The notes beneath the pieces were generated by a model that saw only the letters and a list, made by a program, of their open reading frames with translations, was not told the origin of the DNA and did no database searches. A program made the position numbers and the translations under genes. A stretch of 64,000 nucleotides of DNA, from assembly GCA_013297865.1 (NCBI GenBank), contig JAAFIP010000008.1:62001-126000 (forward strand). Reading direction: 5' to 3'. The DNA is from Polaromonas sp. (GTDB taxonomy: Bacteria > Pseudomonadota > Gammaproteobacteria > Burkholderiales > Burkholderiaceae_C). Shown here piece after piece: positions 36,624 through 45,146 of this stretch (within the stretch, counting starts at the first letter, position 1; the number at the start of each line of letters is the position of its first letter).

Positions 36624-36700
<77 letters not shown>

Positions 36701-36706
36701 ATTTAT

Positions 36707-36733
36707 AACGCCAACCTTCGGGTTGGCGTTTTT
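36707..36733 (+). terminator. Intrinsic terminator after tRNA-fMet
   Basis: AACGCCAACC-TTCG-GGTTGGCGTT, a 10-bp stem with a UUCG tetraloop, followed by a T-run. Strong terminator geometry for the tRNA transcript. Confidence 0.9.
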
Positions 36734-36867
36734 GTTTGTGCCGTACGCGCTTGCTGCAGTCCTCACATACGTGTCCCACCCAGTCCAGGGGCGTACCAAA
36801 CGCACCGCACACAAAAATTCACCACCGCAATATGTCCGGGTTTGGTGTTTTTCCTCATAATCACACC

Positions 36868-37317
36868 ATGCGCAAATCCAAACTCCAATCGGTCACTGTG
36901 GGCGGCAGTGCTGATGATATTGAAACAGCGTTTTACGAAGCCTTGCAAACGGGCGATATCGACAAACTCATGGGCTGCTGGGCCGATGAGGACGAGGTGG
37001 TGTGCGTGCACCCCGGTGGCCCGCGCGTGGTGGGCGTCGGGGCTATCCGTGCGGCGTTTGACGGCATGTTTTCCAACGGCACCATCAAGGCGACTCCGCA
37101 GCGCGTGCGCAAGATTGAATCGCTGGCCAGTGCAGTGCACAACGTGCTGGAGAAGATTGAGGTTATGACCGAAGAAGGCCCGCGTGAGGCCTATGTGATT
37201 GCTACCAACGTCTACCACAAGACCGCCCAAGGCTGGCGCATGGTGGCCCACCATGCCAGCCCTGGCACGCCCCGCGAGATGCAGGAGCTGACCGACGCGC
37301 CTTTGGTATTGCATTAA
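36868..37317 (+). CDS. SnoaL/DUF4440-like protein (NTF2 fold)
   Basis: 149 residues. DIETAFYEALQTGDIDKLMG, CVHPGGPRVVGVGAIRAAFD and WRMVAHHASPG give the NTF2-like pattern of DUF4440/SnoaL domains, with a conserved W and His pair near the end. It probably binds a small ligand; no enzymatic role is shown. ATG 36868 is chosen because the open frame upstream lies in the tRNA terminator region. Confidence 0.8.
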   Translation: MRKSKLQSVTVGGSADDIETAFYEALQTGDIDKLMGCWADEDEVVCVHPGGPRVVGVGAIRAAFDGMFSNGTIKATPQRVRKIESLASAVHNVLEKIEVMTEEGPREAYVIATNVYHKTAQGWRMVAHHASPGTPREMQELTDAPLVLH

Positions 37318-37321
37318 GGGC

Positions 37322-37367
37322 GCAGGCCAATGGAATATTGCGGGAGCAGCTATTAAAATCATAGTAA
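37322..37367 (+). repeat. Dispersed ~50-bp repeat, copy 4
   Basis: GGCCAATGGAATATTGCGGG and GCAGCTATTAAAATCATAGT, between the NTF2-like gene and the YheT-like hydrolase gene. Confidence 0.85.
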
Positions 37368-37376
37368 CAAGCCACC

Positions 37377-38411
37377 ATGCCGCAGCCTGACGCATCCCCC
37401 GCTTTGCACTACCGCGCTCCGCGCTGGCTGCCTGGCGGTCAACTGCAAACCATCTGGCCCGCACTCTTCTCGCGCCGCCATTTCGGGCCCAGCCCGCAGT
37501 ACCGCCGTGAACGTTGGGATACGCCCGATGGTGATTTCATCGATGTGGATTTTGCACAGACCAGTGCACCACCTGGCGCGCCCGATGCTCGCCCCAGTGC
37601 GGCAGCCAAGCCGCCGCCCCTGCTGGTGCTCTTCCACGGCCTGGAGGGGTCATCGCGCAGCCACTACTCCGAAGCCTTTGCCGACTGGGCCGCGCAGCAT
37701 GGCCTGCACTACGCCGTGCCTCACTTTCGCGGTTGCAGCGGCGAGATCAACCGTGCGCCGCGGGCCTACCACTCGGGGGATTTTGAAGAGATTGGCTGGA
37801 TCCTGCAGCGCCTGCGCGCGCAGCACCCGGCGCGTCCCATTGTGGCGGTGGGCGTGTCGCTAGGTGGCAATGCGCTGCTGCGCTGGGCACAGGAGGCGGG
37901 CAGCAGTGCGGCGCAGGTGGTCAGTGCGGTGGCCTCGGTCTGCTCGCCGATTGACCTGACCGCCTCGGGCCATGCAATTGGCCGCGGGTTTAACCGCCAG
38001 GTTTATACACGCATGTTTTTGCGCACCATGAAGCCCAAGGCCCTGCAGCGCTTGGCACTGCACCCCAGGCTGTTTGACCGCGAGGCCCTGGTGGCTGCGC
38101 GCGATCTGTACGCTTTCGACAATATTTTCACTGCGCCTTTGCACGGCTTCAAAAACACCGACGACTACTGGCACCGCGCCTCGGCCAAGCCGCATCTGCA
38201 CAGCATCCGCATCCCGGCCCTCGTGCTCAATGCCCACAATGACCGCTTTGTTCCCGCCAGCAGCCTGCCCGCCCAAAGCGAAGTGGGCACACACGTGACG
38301 CTGTGGCAGCCGCGCCATGGCGGGCATGTGGGTTTTCCGGCTGGCGGCCCGCCGGGGCATGTGCGGGCGCTGCCTGACGCGGTGGGCGGCTGGCTGCTGG
38401 CCCATGCCTGA
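37377..38411 (+). CDS. YheT-like alpha/beta hydrolase
   Basis: 344 residues of the YheT/COG0429 group. PRWLPGGQLQTIWPALFSRR, LLVLFHGLEGSSRSHYSE and the nucleophile elbow VGVSLGGNALLRWA identify it; HGGHVGF holds the putative catalytic His. It is a cytosolic carboxyl-ester hydrolase of unknown physiological substrate. The start ATG lies just behind repeat copy 4. Confidence 0.85.
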   Translation: MPQPDASPALHYRAPRWLPGGQLQTIWPALFSRRHFGPSPQYRRERWDTPDGDFIDVDFAQTSAPPGAPDARPSAAAKPPPLLVLFHGLEGSSRSHYSEAFADWAAQHGLHYAVPHFRGCSGEINRAPRAYHSGDFEEIGWILQRLRAQHPARPIVAVGVSLGGNALLRWAQEAGSSAAQVVSAVASVCSPIDLTASGHAIGRGFNRQVYTRMFLRTMKPKALQRLALHPRLFDREALVAARDLYAFDNIFTAPLHGFKNTDDYWHRASAKPHLHSIRIPALVLNAHNDRFVPASSLPAQSEVGTHVTLWQPRHGGHVGFPAGGPPGHVRALPDAVGGWLLAHA

Positions 38412-38483
38412 AGCCACTGCGCTCAGGGCTGGCTGCCCTTGCCTGCCCCATGCAAGACCCTGTGGCAGCCGATAATCAACGCC

Positions 38484-39035
38484 ATGGATGATATTGTTCT
38501 CAAAGCCATCGCCAAGTGGCCCAATGTGCCGCATTGCTACGGCTGGCTGGGGCTGGACGCGCGCGGCCAGTGGTGGATGCGCGACGACCGGGTGCAGGCG
38601 CTGGGCCGCTTTACCAGCGGTGCGCAGGGGGCCAAGGGCTCGGAGCTCAAGCACGACAAGCTGATCGAGTTCATCCACCGTAACTACAGCTGCGACGCCC
38701 AGGGCCAGTGGTTTTTTCAAAACGGCCCGCAGCGCGTCTATGTCGAACTGCAGGCCACACCCTTTGTCTGGCGCGTGCAGGCCGATTTCAGCCTGCTGGC
38801 CCACACCGGCCTGCAGGTGCGCGCCCAGCGCTGCGTAGTGGACGAGCAGGGCCGCGTCTATATGGAAACCGACGCTGGCTTTGGCCTGGTGCACACCCTG
38901 GACGTGGGCCTCGCTGCCCAAGCGGTAGAGCAGGGCCTGTGGGTGCCCCAGGCGGCCTTGGCCAGCGAGCTGCCCACGCGCTATGGTTATGTGCGCAGCC
39001 CCCAGGCGCTCAAGGCGCAGCAGGCCGCAGCCTAG
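38484..39035 (+). CDS. Conserved Burkholderiales protein of unknown function
   Basis: 183 residues from ATG 38484 (MDDIVLKAIAKWPNVPHCYG). It is rich in aromatic residues: WLGLDARGQWWMRDDRVQAL and GQWFFQNGPQRVYVELQATP. No signal peptide or membrane segment. It looks like a conserved family in Burkholderiales but I cannot name it with certainty. Start chosen against ATG 38439 because the shorter form fits the conserved N-terminus. Confidence 0.65.
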   Translation: MDDIVLKAIAKWPNVPHCYGWLGLDARGQWWMRDDRVQALGRFTSGAQGAKGSELKHDKLIEFIHRNYSCDAQGQWFFQNGPQRVYVELQATPFVWRVQADFSLLAHTGLQVRAQRCVVDEQGRVYMETDAGFGLVHTLDVGLAAQAVEQGLWVPQAALASELPTRYGYVRSPQALKAQQAAA

Positions 39036-39101
39036 GGAACAACGCTGCCGCTTGCTGCTGTGCAACGCACTGCCTGCGGTGGCTTTTAAAGCAATAAAAC
39101 G

Positions 39102-39154
39102 CTACTAAATTTATAGCTGCCCCCGCGATATTCTATTGGCCTGCAGCCCGAAAA
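39102..39154 (-). repeat. Dispersed ~50-bp repeat, copy 5
   Basis: CTACTAAATTTATAGCTGCC, then CCCGCGATATTCTATTGGCC and CTGCAGCCCGAAAA, in the gap between two convergent genes and next to a terminator. Confidence 0.85.
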
Positions 39155-39160
39155 GGCATA

Positions 39161-39184
39161 AAAAAACCGCCTCGAAAGGCGGTT
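39161..39184 (-). terminator. Intrinsic terminator of the cytochrome c gene
   Basis: AACCGCCT-CGAA-AGGCGGTT is a perfect 8-bp stem; on the minus strand it is followed by a U-run (39161-39166). It lies 20 bp beyond the stop of the leftward cytochrome gene. Confidence 0.85.
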
Positions 39185-39203
39185 GGCTGCTGCCTAGGTA
39201 GGC

Positions 39204-39872
39204 TTATTTGGCAGCCGGGGCAGAGGCAGCCGCTGCAGGAGCCGCAGCGACAGCAGCTGAGGCCGCAGGTGCCGCACCAGCCGCCGCGCGATCGGGCACG
39301 GCAAACTTGCCGCCCGCCGCATTGGTCATGTACACCACAGCGCGGCCGATCTCGATATCGTCATAGTCGCCACCGCCCTGCGCGCCCATGGCGCCCTTGC
39401 CTTTGAGGGCCGAGTTCCACAGCGCCTCATAGCCCGTGGCAATGCGTGCACCCCAGACGCCCGCGTCGCCAAACTTCGGCGCACCGGCCACCCCCGCGCC
39501 GTGGCAGGCCACGCACTGGGCTTTGTACACCTCTTCACCCGCCTTGAGCGCACGGTTGGCATCGCGAATCTCCACGCGGCCCACCTTCTGGATACGCGCT
39601 GCGGTGGTTTTTTCCAGGTCTTGGGCCGAGGTGCCTGCCAGGCCCAGGTTCTTGCCAATAGCATCGTTCTTGCTGGACTGGGTTTCGGCCGTGATAGCCT
39701 GCATACTGCCTGCGGGTTTGGCCTGGGTGGTGACGTAATAGACCAGGCCAATGATGATGAACACAGGCACCACAAATGAAAACGCCACCGTCATCAGCAA
39801 CTGCATGGGGGTCTTGATGGGGCCTTCGTGGCTGTCATCGTGGCTGGTGTCGTGTGGGTCAGAGCTGCTCAT
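39204..39872 (-). CDS. cycA: Cytochrome c5-type protein, membrane anchored
   Basis: 222 residues. An N-terminal membrane helix (VAFSFVVPVFIIIGLVYYV) anchors a single heme domain with CVACHG and an axial Met candidate in the GAMGAQGGGDYDDI region. The C-terminus is an Ala/Pro-rich tail. It would carry electrons in the periplasm to a terminal oxidase. The symbol follows usual naming in relatives and is less certain than the function. Confidence 0.85.
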   Translation of the reverse strand: MSSSDPHDTSHDDSHEGPIKTPMQLLMTVAFSFVVPVFIIIGLVYYVTTQAKPAGSMQAITAETQSSKNDAIGKNLGLAGTSAQDLEKTTAARIQKVGRVEIRDANRALKAGEEVYKAQCVACHGAGVAGAPKFGDAGVWGARIATGYEALWNSALKGKGAMGAQGGGDYDDIEIGRAVVYMTNAAGGKFAVPDRAAAGAAPAASAAVAAAPAAAASAPAAK

Positions 39873-40030
39873 GAGGTTTCTCAGTCAATGTGTATCAAAG
39901 CTGTCAAAAAAGGGCTGGTGGGGCTGGCGCAGAGTGCTGACAGGCCCTCCCAACGAACAACCTTTAATTATAGCCGCCCTCCCCGTGCAAACCCTTGCAA
40001 GCACTACAATCAGGCTTGCAAGTCATATGC

Positions 40031-40106
40031 GCGGCTGTAGCTCAGTGGATAGAGTATTGGCCTCCGAAGCCAAGGGTCGTGGGTTCGATCCCCGCCAGCC
40101 GCGCCA
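40031..40106 (+). tRNA. tRNA-Arg (CCG)
   Basis: A 76-nt cloverleaf with encoded CCA. Acceptor GCGGCTG pairs with CAGCCGC and the discriminator is G. Anticodon loop CTCCGAA gives CCG. T loop TTCGATC. It reads the CGG arginine codon. Confidence 0.95.
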
Positions 40107-40133
40107 TCTTTGAGCCCCCAACCGAGACTATTT

Positions 40134-40310
40134 ATGGTCGATGATCCCCGCTGTTGTGGCACAGGCACTTGCCTGATCGACGCCCAGGGCCGCTGCTGGT
40201 GCGGCCAGCAATGGGACGGGCAGCAGATGTGCTTTGCCAAGCCTGATGCGGCAGACCAGCCGCCATCACCCGCGCAGACTGCCGAGCCTGACAAAACCGC
40301 TTCACCCTAG
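40134..40310 (+). CDS. Small Cys-rich protein of unknown function
   Basis: 58 residues from ATG 40134: MVDDPRCCGTGTCLIDAQGR then CWCGQQWDGQQMCF, with six Cys in the first 35 residues and a Pro/Ala tail. The spacing could bind a metal or form disulfides, but there is no signal peptide. It lies 28 bp after tRNA-Arg. I recognise it only as a small protein seen in related genomes. Confidence 0.55.
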   Translation: MVDDPRCCGTGTCLIDAQGRCWCGQQWDGQQMCFAKPDAADQPPSPAQTAEPDKTASP

Positions 40311-40436
40311 AAGCGACTACGGATATTCCCTCGATAAGTGGAAACCCTCCCCGAATGGGTGGGCAGGGCCGTTACTATTTTGCAGTGACGGCAAAGCATC
40401 CGTGCCTGTACACACCATTACTACACTGGAGACAAC

Positions 40437-41693
40437 ATGAAGAAAAAAATAGCCCTTTGGGGCAGCGCCGCGCTATTGGCATTGAGCGGCTGCCAAAGCA
40501 CCCCACCTACTGCAACTGCCCCGGCTGCCGCTCCTGTTGCTGCTGCGCCCGCTGCAGCCGCTGCGCCGCCTCCTGCCTGGCAGCAAGGCCGATCTACCGC
40601 CCAGGCCAGCTCGCCGCTGGCACCAATCGCTGGCAAACTCACCGTCACACCCGCGGCAGACATCAAGCTGGACCGGCTCAAGCTGCCGCCGGGCTTCAAG
40701 ATTGAGCTGTGGGCTACCGGTGTGCCAGGCGTGCGCGCCATGTCGCGCGGCGACAGCGGTAAAATTTACGCAGGCACGCGCCCCTTGGGCCGCGTCTATG
40801 AGATCACCGACAACGGCACCGCCCGCACCAGCCGCGTACTGGTAGACAAGCTGGACCAGCCTGCGACTGCCATGCACAAAGGCAACCTGTACGTGATGGC
40901 GGTAGACAAAGTGCTGCGATACGACGGCATTGAAAGCAACCCCAATGTGCAGCCCGTGGACATGACGGCCGTGTTCCAGCTGCCCAAAGAAAAGCACCAT
41001 AACTGGAAGTACCTGCGCTTTGGCCCGGATGGCAAACTCTATGTGCCCTTTGGCGCGCCTTGCAATATCTGCGAGCTGCCCGGCCCTGAATACGCCCAAA
41101 TCCGTCGCTACAACCCCGATGGCTCAGGCATGGAAGTCATAGCCACCGGCGTGCGCAACTCGGTGGGTTTTGATTGGCACCCCGTTACCCAAGAGCTGTG
41201 GTTTACCAACCATAGCCGCGACTGGATCAACGATGACCTGCCCGAAGACGGCTTGAACCGCCTGAGCGCCAAAGGCCAGAACTTCGGCTTCCCCTACTGC
41301 CACGTGGGCAACCTGCCCGACCCCGACATCAAAAAGGCTAACCCCTGCGCTGGCGTGACCCCCGTTGTGCTGCCCATGGGTGGCCACACTGCGGTGATGG
41401 GCCTGCAGTTTTATACCGGCAACATGTTTCCCGCCGAATACAAAAACGCTGCCTTCATTGCGCGCAAAGGCTCATGGAACCGCACCAAGAAGAGCGGCTA
41501 CGACGTGGTGATGGTCAAGTCCGACCCCGATGGTAAAAACGCCAAGATGACGCCGTTCATCACTGGCTTTTTGGATAGTAAAGACGAAAGCTTCTCGGGC
41601 CGCCCAGCCTATCTGCTGCAAATGCCGGATGGCTCCATGCTGGTCAGTGACGAGCAAATGGGTGCTATTTACCGCGTCTCTTACGCGCGCTAA
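40437..41693 (+). CDS. Sorbosone-dehydrogenase-like lipoprotein (beta-propeller)
   Basis: 418 residues. The N-terminus has a lipobox (LLALSGCQ, Cys19) and an Ala/Pro linker, followed by a six-bladed beta-propeller of the L-sorbosone/PQQ-dependent sugar dehydrogenase type: LKLPPGFKIELWATGVPGVR, RFGPDGKLYVPFGAPCN, GFDWHPVTQELWFTNHSRDW. It would oxidise a sugar or aldehyde in the periplasm using PQQ. No PQQ-synthesis genes are in the window. The next gene, 3 bp away, is a cytochrome c that could take its electrons. Confidence 0.8.
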   Translation: MKKKIALWGSAALLALSGCQSTPPTATAPAAAPVAAAPAAAAAPPPAWQQGRSTAQASSPLAPIAGKLTVTPAADIKLDRLKLPPGFKIELWATGVPGVRAMSRGDSGKIYAGTRPLGRVYEITDNGTARTSRVLVDKLDQPATAMHKGNLYVMAVDKVLRYDGIESNPNVQPVDMTAVFQLPKEKHHNWKYLRFGPDGKLYVPFGAPCNICELPGPEYAQIRRYNPDGSGMEVIATGVRNSVGFDWHPVTQELWFTNHSRDWINDDLPEDGLNRLSAKGQNFGFPYCHVGNLPDPDIKKANPCAGVTPVVLPMGGHTAVMGLQFYTGNMFPAEYKNAAFIARKGSWNRTKKSGYDVVMVKSDPDGKNAKMTPFITGFLDSKDESFSGRPAYLLQMPDGSMLVSDEQMGAIYRVSYAR

Positions 41694-41696
41694 GCT

Positions 41697-42317
41697 ATGG
41701 TCGCTATCCACAGCGGCATCCACCAAACAAGCAGGGCGCTGGCAGCAGCGGCCCTGCTTTTTTGCTTGGGCACCATGCCAGCCCACACTATCGCCCAAAC
41801 CGCAGCCCAGCCCAGCGCTGGGCAGCTCGGACTCTGCGTAGCCTGCCACGGCCCGCAAGGCAATTCGCAAATCCCCAGTATCCCGTCGCTGGCGGGGCAG
41901 CCCAAAACCTTCATTGAAAACCAGCTCGTGCTGATCCGCGAAGGTATCCGCGAGGTGCCGCAAATGAAGGGCATGCTCGACAAAATCACCGACGAAGAAT
42001 TCATCACGCTGGCCAATTATTTTGCTGCCCAGGCGCCTGTGAAGGCGACTACCACCGCAGTCAACAACGCCACCTACCTGCGCGGCCAGGAGACGGCCAA
42101 GAAGATGCTCTGCGGCACCTGCCATTTGCCCAACTACGTGGGCCAAAACCAAATTCCCCGTTTGGCGGGGCAGCACGAAGAGTTTTTGGTACTGTCGATC
42201 AAGCAGTTCAGAGACGGCCAAAGCGCGGGGCGCGATACCAATATGTCTGCGTCGGTGCAGGGTGTGAAAGACAGCGATGTAGCTGACTTGGCGCATTACC
42301 TGGCGCATTTCAAATAG
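41697..42317 (+). CDS. Diheme cytochrome c
   Basis: 206 residues with a signal peptide and two heme-binding motifs: CVACHG and CGTCHL. Each is followed by the usual LAGQ segment (SLAGQPKTFIENQL and RLAGQHEEFLVLSI) with axial Met candidates later. It is the likely electron acceptor of the preceding dehydrogenase. The short spacing suggests one operon. Confidence 0.87.
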   Translation: MVAIHSGIHQTSRALAAAALLFCLGTMPAHTIAQTAAQPSAGQLGLCVACHGPQGNSQIPSIPSLAGQPKTFIENQLVLIREGIREVPQMKGMLDKITDEEFITLANYFAAQAPVKATTTAVNNATYLRGQETAKKMLCGTCHLPNYVGQNQIPRLAGQHEEFLVLSIKQFRDGQSAGRDTNMSASVQGVKDSDVADLAHYLAHFK

Positions 42318-42354
42318 CGTGCTTTTGAAAAAGCGCTTGGGTTGAGCGTATTTT

Positions 42355-42395
42355 ATCCTTGTATTTTGATAGATAAACTATTAAAATACAAGGAT
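42355..42395. promoter_or_regulatory. Inverted repeat over the DUF4143 start codon
   Basis: Arms of 18 bases (42355-42372 and 42378-42395) matching at 17 positions around the spacer ATAAA. The right arm runs into the ATG at 42394. As RNA it would bury the start codon; as DNA it would be a good operator. Confidence 0.6.
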
Positions 42396-43578
42396 GTCAA
42401 TCCCCCGTTTACTACTGTCTCAACTGCAATCGAGTCTGCATATCTTCCCCGTCGTCGGCCTGGTAGGGCCCCGGCAAGTGGGCAAGACCTCGCTGGCGCG
42501 CCAGCTGGCAGCGCAGATGGGGGCGGGGGCGGTCATGCTGGATTTAGAGCGCCCGTCTGACGTGGCCAAACTGGCGGAGCCTGAGCTGTTTTTAGAGCCC
42601 TTGGCAGACAAGCTGGTGATTTTGGACGAGGTGCAGTTGCGGCCCGATTTATTTCCCGTACTGCGCAGCTTGGTGGATACACAGCGCAGGCCGGGGCGGT
42701 TTTTGGTGTTGGGGTCGGCTGCACCTGCGTTGATCCAGCGCTCATCTGAAACCCTGGCCGGACGGATTGAGTTTTTGGAGCTGGCACCGCTGTCGCTGGG
42801 CGAACTGCGCGAGCCCGGCACAGACCCCGCCGCCTGGGCTGATGCAATAGCCACACTGTGGAGCCGGGGTGGCTTCCCAGACAGCCTGCTGGCGCGCAGC
42901 GATGCGGCGTCGATGCGCTGGCGCGAGGCTTTCATCCGCAGCTACCTGGAGCGCGATATTCCACAGCTGGGCATCCGTGTGCCCAGTGCCACGCTACGCC
43001 GCTTTTGGCTCATGCTGGCGCACCACCACGGCCAGTTGTGGAATGCATCCACCATCGCAGGCTCACTGGGCGTAACGGCCCCCAGTGTGCGCCACTACCT
43101 GGATATTTTGGAGAGTACCTTCATGGTGCGCGTGCTGCCACCCTACAGCGCCAACCTGGGCAAACGCTTGGTGAAGTCGCCCAAGGTGTATCTGCGCGAC
43201 AGCGGCGTGCTGCATGCCTTGCTCAACCTGCCCAACCATGATGCGCTGCTAGGCCACCCCATGCTGGGCGCATCGTGGGAGGGCTGGGTCATAGAGCAAA
43301 TCCTGGCCGAGGCCCCCACAGGCACCCGCGCCAGCTTTTATCGCACCGCCAGCGGCAGCGAGCTAGACCTGTTACTGGAGCTGCCAGGTGGCCAGCTACG
43401 CGCAATAGAGATCAAGCACGCTGCCGCACCCAAGACAGGCAAAGGCTTTTTGGAAGCCTTGGACACACTCAAGCTGGACAGCGGCTTTGTAGTGGCGCAG
43501 GTGAGCGAGCCCTACGCGCTGTCCAAACGCGCACGGGCACTGCCGCTTGGCCATTTGGCAGAGATATGGCGGGACTGA
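42394..43578 (+). CDS. AAA ATPase with DUF4143 domain
   Basis: 394 residues. Walker A is GLVGPRQVGKTSL (about 22-34), Walker B is KLVILDEVQL (about 73-82), and the C-terminal DUF4143 region has YRTASGSELDLLLELPGGQL, a PD-(D/E)xK-like nuclease-related strand pattern. Proteins of this group are often accessory and occur with such palindromes at their starts. Function is not known; a stress or defence role is speculation. Confidence 0.8.
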   Translation: MSIPRLLLSQLQSSLHIFPVVGLVGPRQVGKTSLARQLAAQMGAGAVMLDLERPSDVAKLAEPELFLEPLADKLVILDEVQLRPDLFPVLRSLVDTQRRPGRFLVLGSAAPALIQRSSETLAGRIEFLELAPLSLGELREPGTDPAAWADAIATLWSRGGFPDSLLARSDAASMRWREAFIRSYLERDIPQLGIRVPSATLRRFWLMLAHHHGQLWNASTIAGSLGVTAPSVRHYLDILESTFMVRVLPPYSANLGKRLVKSPKVYLRDSGVLHALLNLPNHDALLGHPMLGASWEGWVIEQILAEAPTGTRASFYRTASGSELDLLLELPGGQLRAIEIKHAAAPKTGKGFLEALDTLKLDSGFVVAQVSEPYALSKRARALPLGHLAEIWRD

Positions 43579-43596
43579 ACAACTCATGGGGCCGCA

Positions 43597-43683
43597 GCAG
43601 TGCGCTTTGGGTGCGCTTAGATGGAATATCCATGCTCTTAATTTTGTAGCTGCTCCCGCGATATTCTATTTGGCTGCAGGCCC
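43597..43683 (-). repeat. Dispersed repeat, copy 6, with 35-bp extension
   Basis: The core (43633-43683) is preceded by GCAGTGCGCTTTGGGTGCGC, which is shared with copy 8 at 45221. The copy fills the convergent gap after the DUF4143 gene. Confidence 0.8.
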
Positions 43684-43692
43684 ATAGATACC

Positions 43693-43980
43693 TCAAACGG
43701 GTGAATGCGTACGCAACCAGTCCTTCAGCGCAGCATCGATACGTGTTTGCCAGCCTGCACCCGTAGCGCGGAAGGCGGCCGACACATCAGGCGACAGCCG
43801 AATGGTCGTGGCTACCTTGGGCGCGGCTTTCACAGTGCCCACCGGGCGGCCACGCCGGGCCATGATCTGCTCAGGCGTGGTCACACGCCCTTTGCCTGCA
43901 TGCACTTGGTCGATAGAGCGCAACAACGCCGCCTCAAATTCGGTCATTTCAGGGTCAATTTTCGGTTTAGATTTTTTCAT
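43693..43980 (-). CDS. BrnA-like antitoxin
   Basis: 95 residues from ATG 43978-43980 (MKKSKPKIDPEMTEFEAALL), with AGGAG upstream. A C-terminal RLSPDVSAAFRATGAGWQTR with IDAALKDWLRTH resembles BrnA-type ribbon-helix-helix antitoxins. The basic middle (RRGRPVGTVKAAPK) may bind DNA. It overlaps the preceding toxin gene by 14 bp, the usual toxin-first order for this class. Confidence 0.8.
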   Translation of the reverse strand: MKKSKPKIDPEMTEFEAALLRSIDQVHAGKGRVTTPEQIMARRGRPVGTVKAAPKVATTIRLSPDVSAAFRATGAGWQTRIDAALKDWLRTHSPV

Positions 43981-44284
43981 CAAAACGCTCCTTTAACTTA
44001 AGTAAAAATGCAGCGGATAAATTGTCAAATTTAGCTTTGGCATAGACCAGCAGCAACGCGATCTCACCCTGGGCCAAGCGGTTGAAATAGATGACCCTTG
44101 CACCGCCGCTCTTGCCCATACCTTGACGTTTCCAACGCACTTTGCGCAGAGGCCCGGCACCCGGGATCACCTCGCCTGCCAACGGGTTGTCGCTGATCCA
44201 ATCAATGAATTCCATGCGCTCTTCGTCACTCCACACCTTGGCCGACCATTCGATAAATTCTGGGGATTCGATAACGGTGTGCAT
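43967..44284 (-). CDS. RelE/HigB-like toxin
   Basis: 105 residues, MHTVIESPEFIEWSAKVWSD onward, then PGAGPLRKVRWKRQGMGKSG and VIYFNRLAQGEIALLLVYAK. These are the landmarks of a RelE/ParE superfamily mRNA interferase-type toxin. It is followed by its antitoxin. Its ATG at 44282-44284 lies inside a perfect 12-bp inverted repeat. Confidence 0.8.
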   Translation of the reverse strand: MHTVIESPEFIEWSAKVWSDEERMEFIDWISDNPLAGEVIPGAGPLRKVRWKRQGMGKSGGARVIYFNRLAQGEIALLLVYAKAKFDNLSAAFLLKLKERFDEKI

Positions 44285-44315
44285 TCAATTTATTGTACTA
44301 ACAAATAAATTGAAT
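44283..44315. promoter_or_regulatory. Operator of the toxin-antitoxin pair
   Basis: ATTCAATTTATT (44283-44294) and AATAAATTGAAT (44304-44315) are perfect inverted repeats with a 9-base spacer, overlapping the toxin start. Autorepression by the antitoxin is the expected role. Confidence 0.6.
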
Positions 44316-44410
44316 GTCAATAGCCTGTGCATACATTGCCACAGCGTAATACCTATGCCACCAGAGCACCTGACCTGCTGCGCGTTGTGAGTGAGCGTAG
44401 TATATCTATG

Positions 44411-44460
44411 CGCTACTATTTTCGTAGCTGCGCTCGCGATATTTCATTGGCCTAGCAGGG
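44411..44460 (-). repeat. Dispersed repeat, copy 7 (diverged)
   Basis: GCTACTATTTTCGTAGCTGC then GCTCGCGATATTTCATTGGC. It carries more substitutions than other copies and sits in the divergent gap between toxin and ORF6N genes. Confidence 0.7.
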
Positions 44461-44503
44461 CAAATCGCTCCTGAAACTGGTCTTCAAATGGTAAGATTTA
44501 GTA

Positions 44504-45106
44504 ATGCCAGCCGATCCATTGTCATCCACCATACCTTTAACTATCGGCGATATCGCGCAGCGCATTCGCCTGATACGCGGACAAAGGGTGATTTTGGATA
44601 CCGATTTGGCGGCTTTCTACGGCGAGACAACCAAGCGGTTTAACCAGCAGGTCAACCGCAACTTGGCGCGTTTTCCCGCAGGATTCATGTTTCAACTCGA
44701 CGAGGAAGAGTTCGCCAACTTGAGGTTGCAATTTGCAACCTCAAGTTTGAAGGGCGGGCATGGTGGCCGTCGTTACGCGCCGATGGCGTTTACCGAGCAT
44801 GGTGCGATCATGGCTTCAATGGTGCTGAACAGTCCGCGAGCTACCGAGCTGAGCATTTATGTGGTGCAGGCGTTTGTGGATCTGCGCTCAATGCTGGCGA
44901 CGAACCGGGAGCTGTCGCAGAAGCTGCATGCGCTGGAGCGCAAAGTAACCAAGCACGATCAGGCTATTGGCGAACTAGTCGATTCAATACGGCAGCTATT
45001 GGCCCCGCCAGCGCAACCCAAACGGCCGATTGGATTTGTTACCCCAGAAGACAAGCCAAAGCCTCGCCCAGCAAAGAGCGTCAAAACCTTGCGAAAACCC
45101 GGATAA
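44504..45106 (+). CDS. ORF6N domain protein
   Basis: 200 residues. An N-terminal ORF6N domain (DIAQRIRLIRGQRVILDTDL with AAFYGETTKRFNQQVNRN) is followed by a coiled-coil-like segment (LSQKLHALERKVTKHDQAIG) and a basic, Pro/Lys-rich tail. Such proteins bind DNA and occur both in prophages and as isolated chromosomal genes. No phage genes surround it. Confidence 0.8.
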   Translation: MPADPLSSTIPLTIGDIAQRIRLIRGQRVILDTDLAAFYGETTKRFNQQVNRNLARFPAGFMFQLDEEEFANLRLQFATSSLKGGHGGRRYAPMAFTEHGAIMASMVLNSPRATELSIYVVQAFVDLRSMLATNRELSQKLHALERKVTKHDQAIGELVDSIRQLLAPPAQPKRPIGFVTPEDKPKPRPAKSVKTLRKPG

Positions 45107-45146
45107 ATACCATCTGGATAAATATCATCTGACCCTATTTATCTTA

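Noticed and set aside
37860-39065. 401-codon minus-strand frame
   Set aside because: Antisense to the YheT-like hydrolase and the next gene. His- and Gln-rich composition is typical of a shadow.
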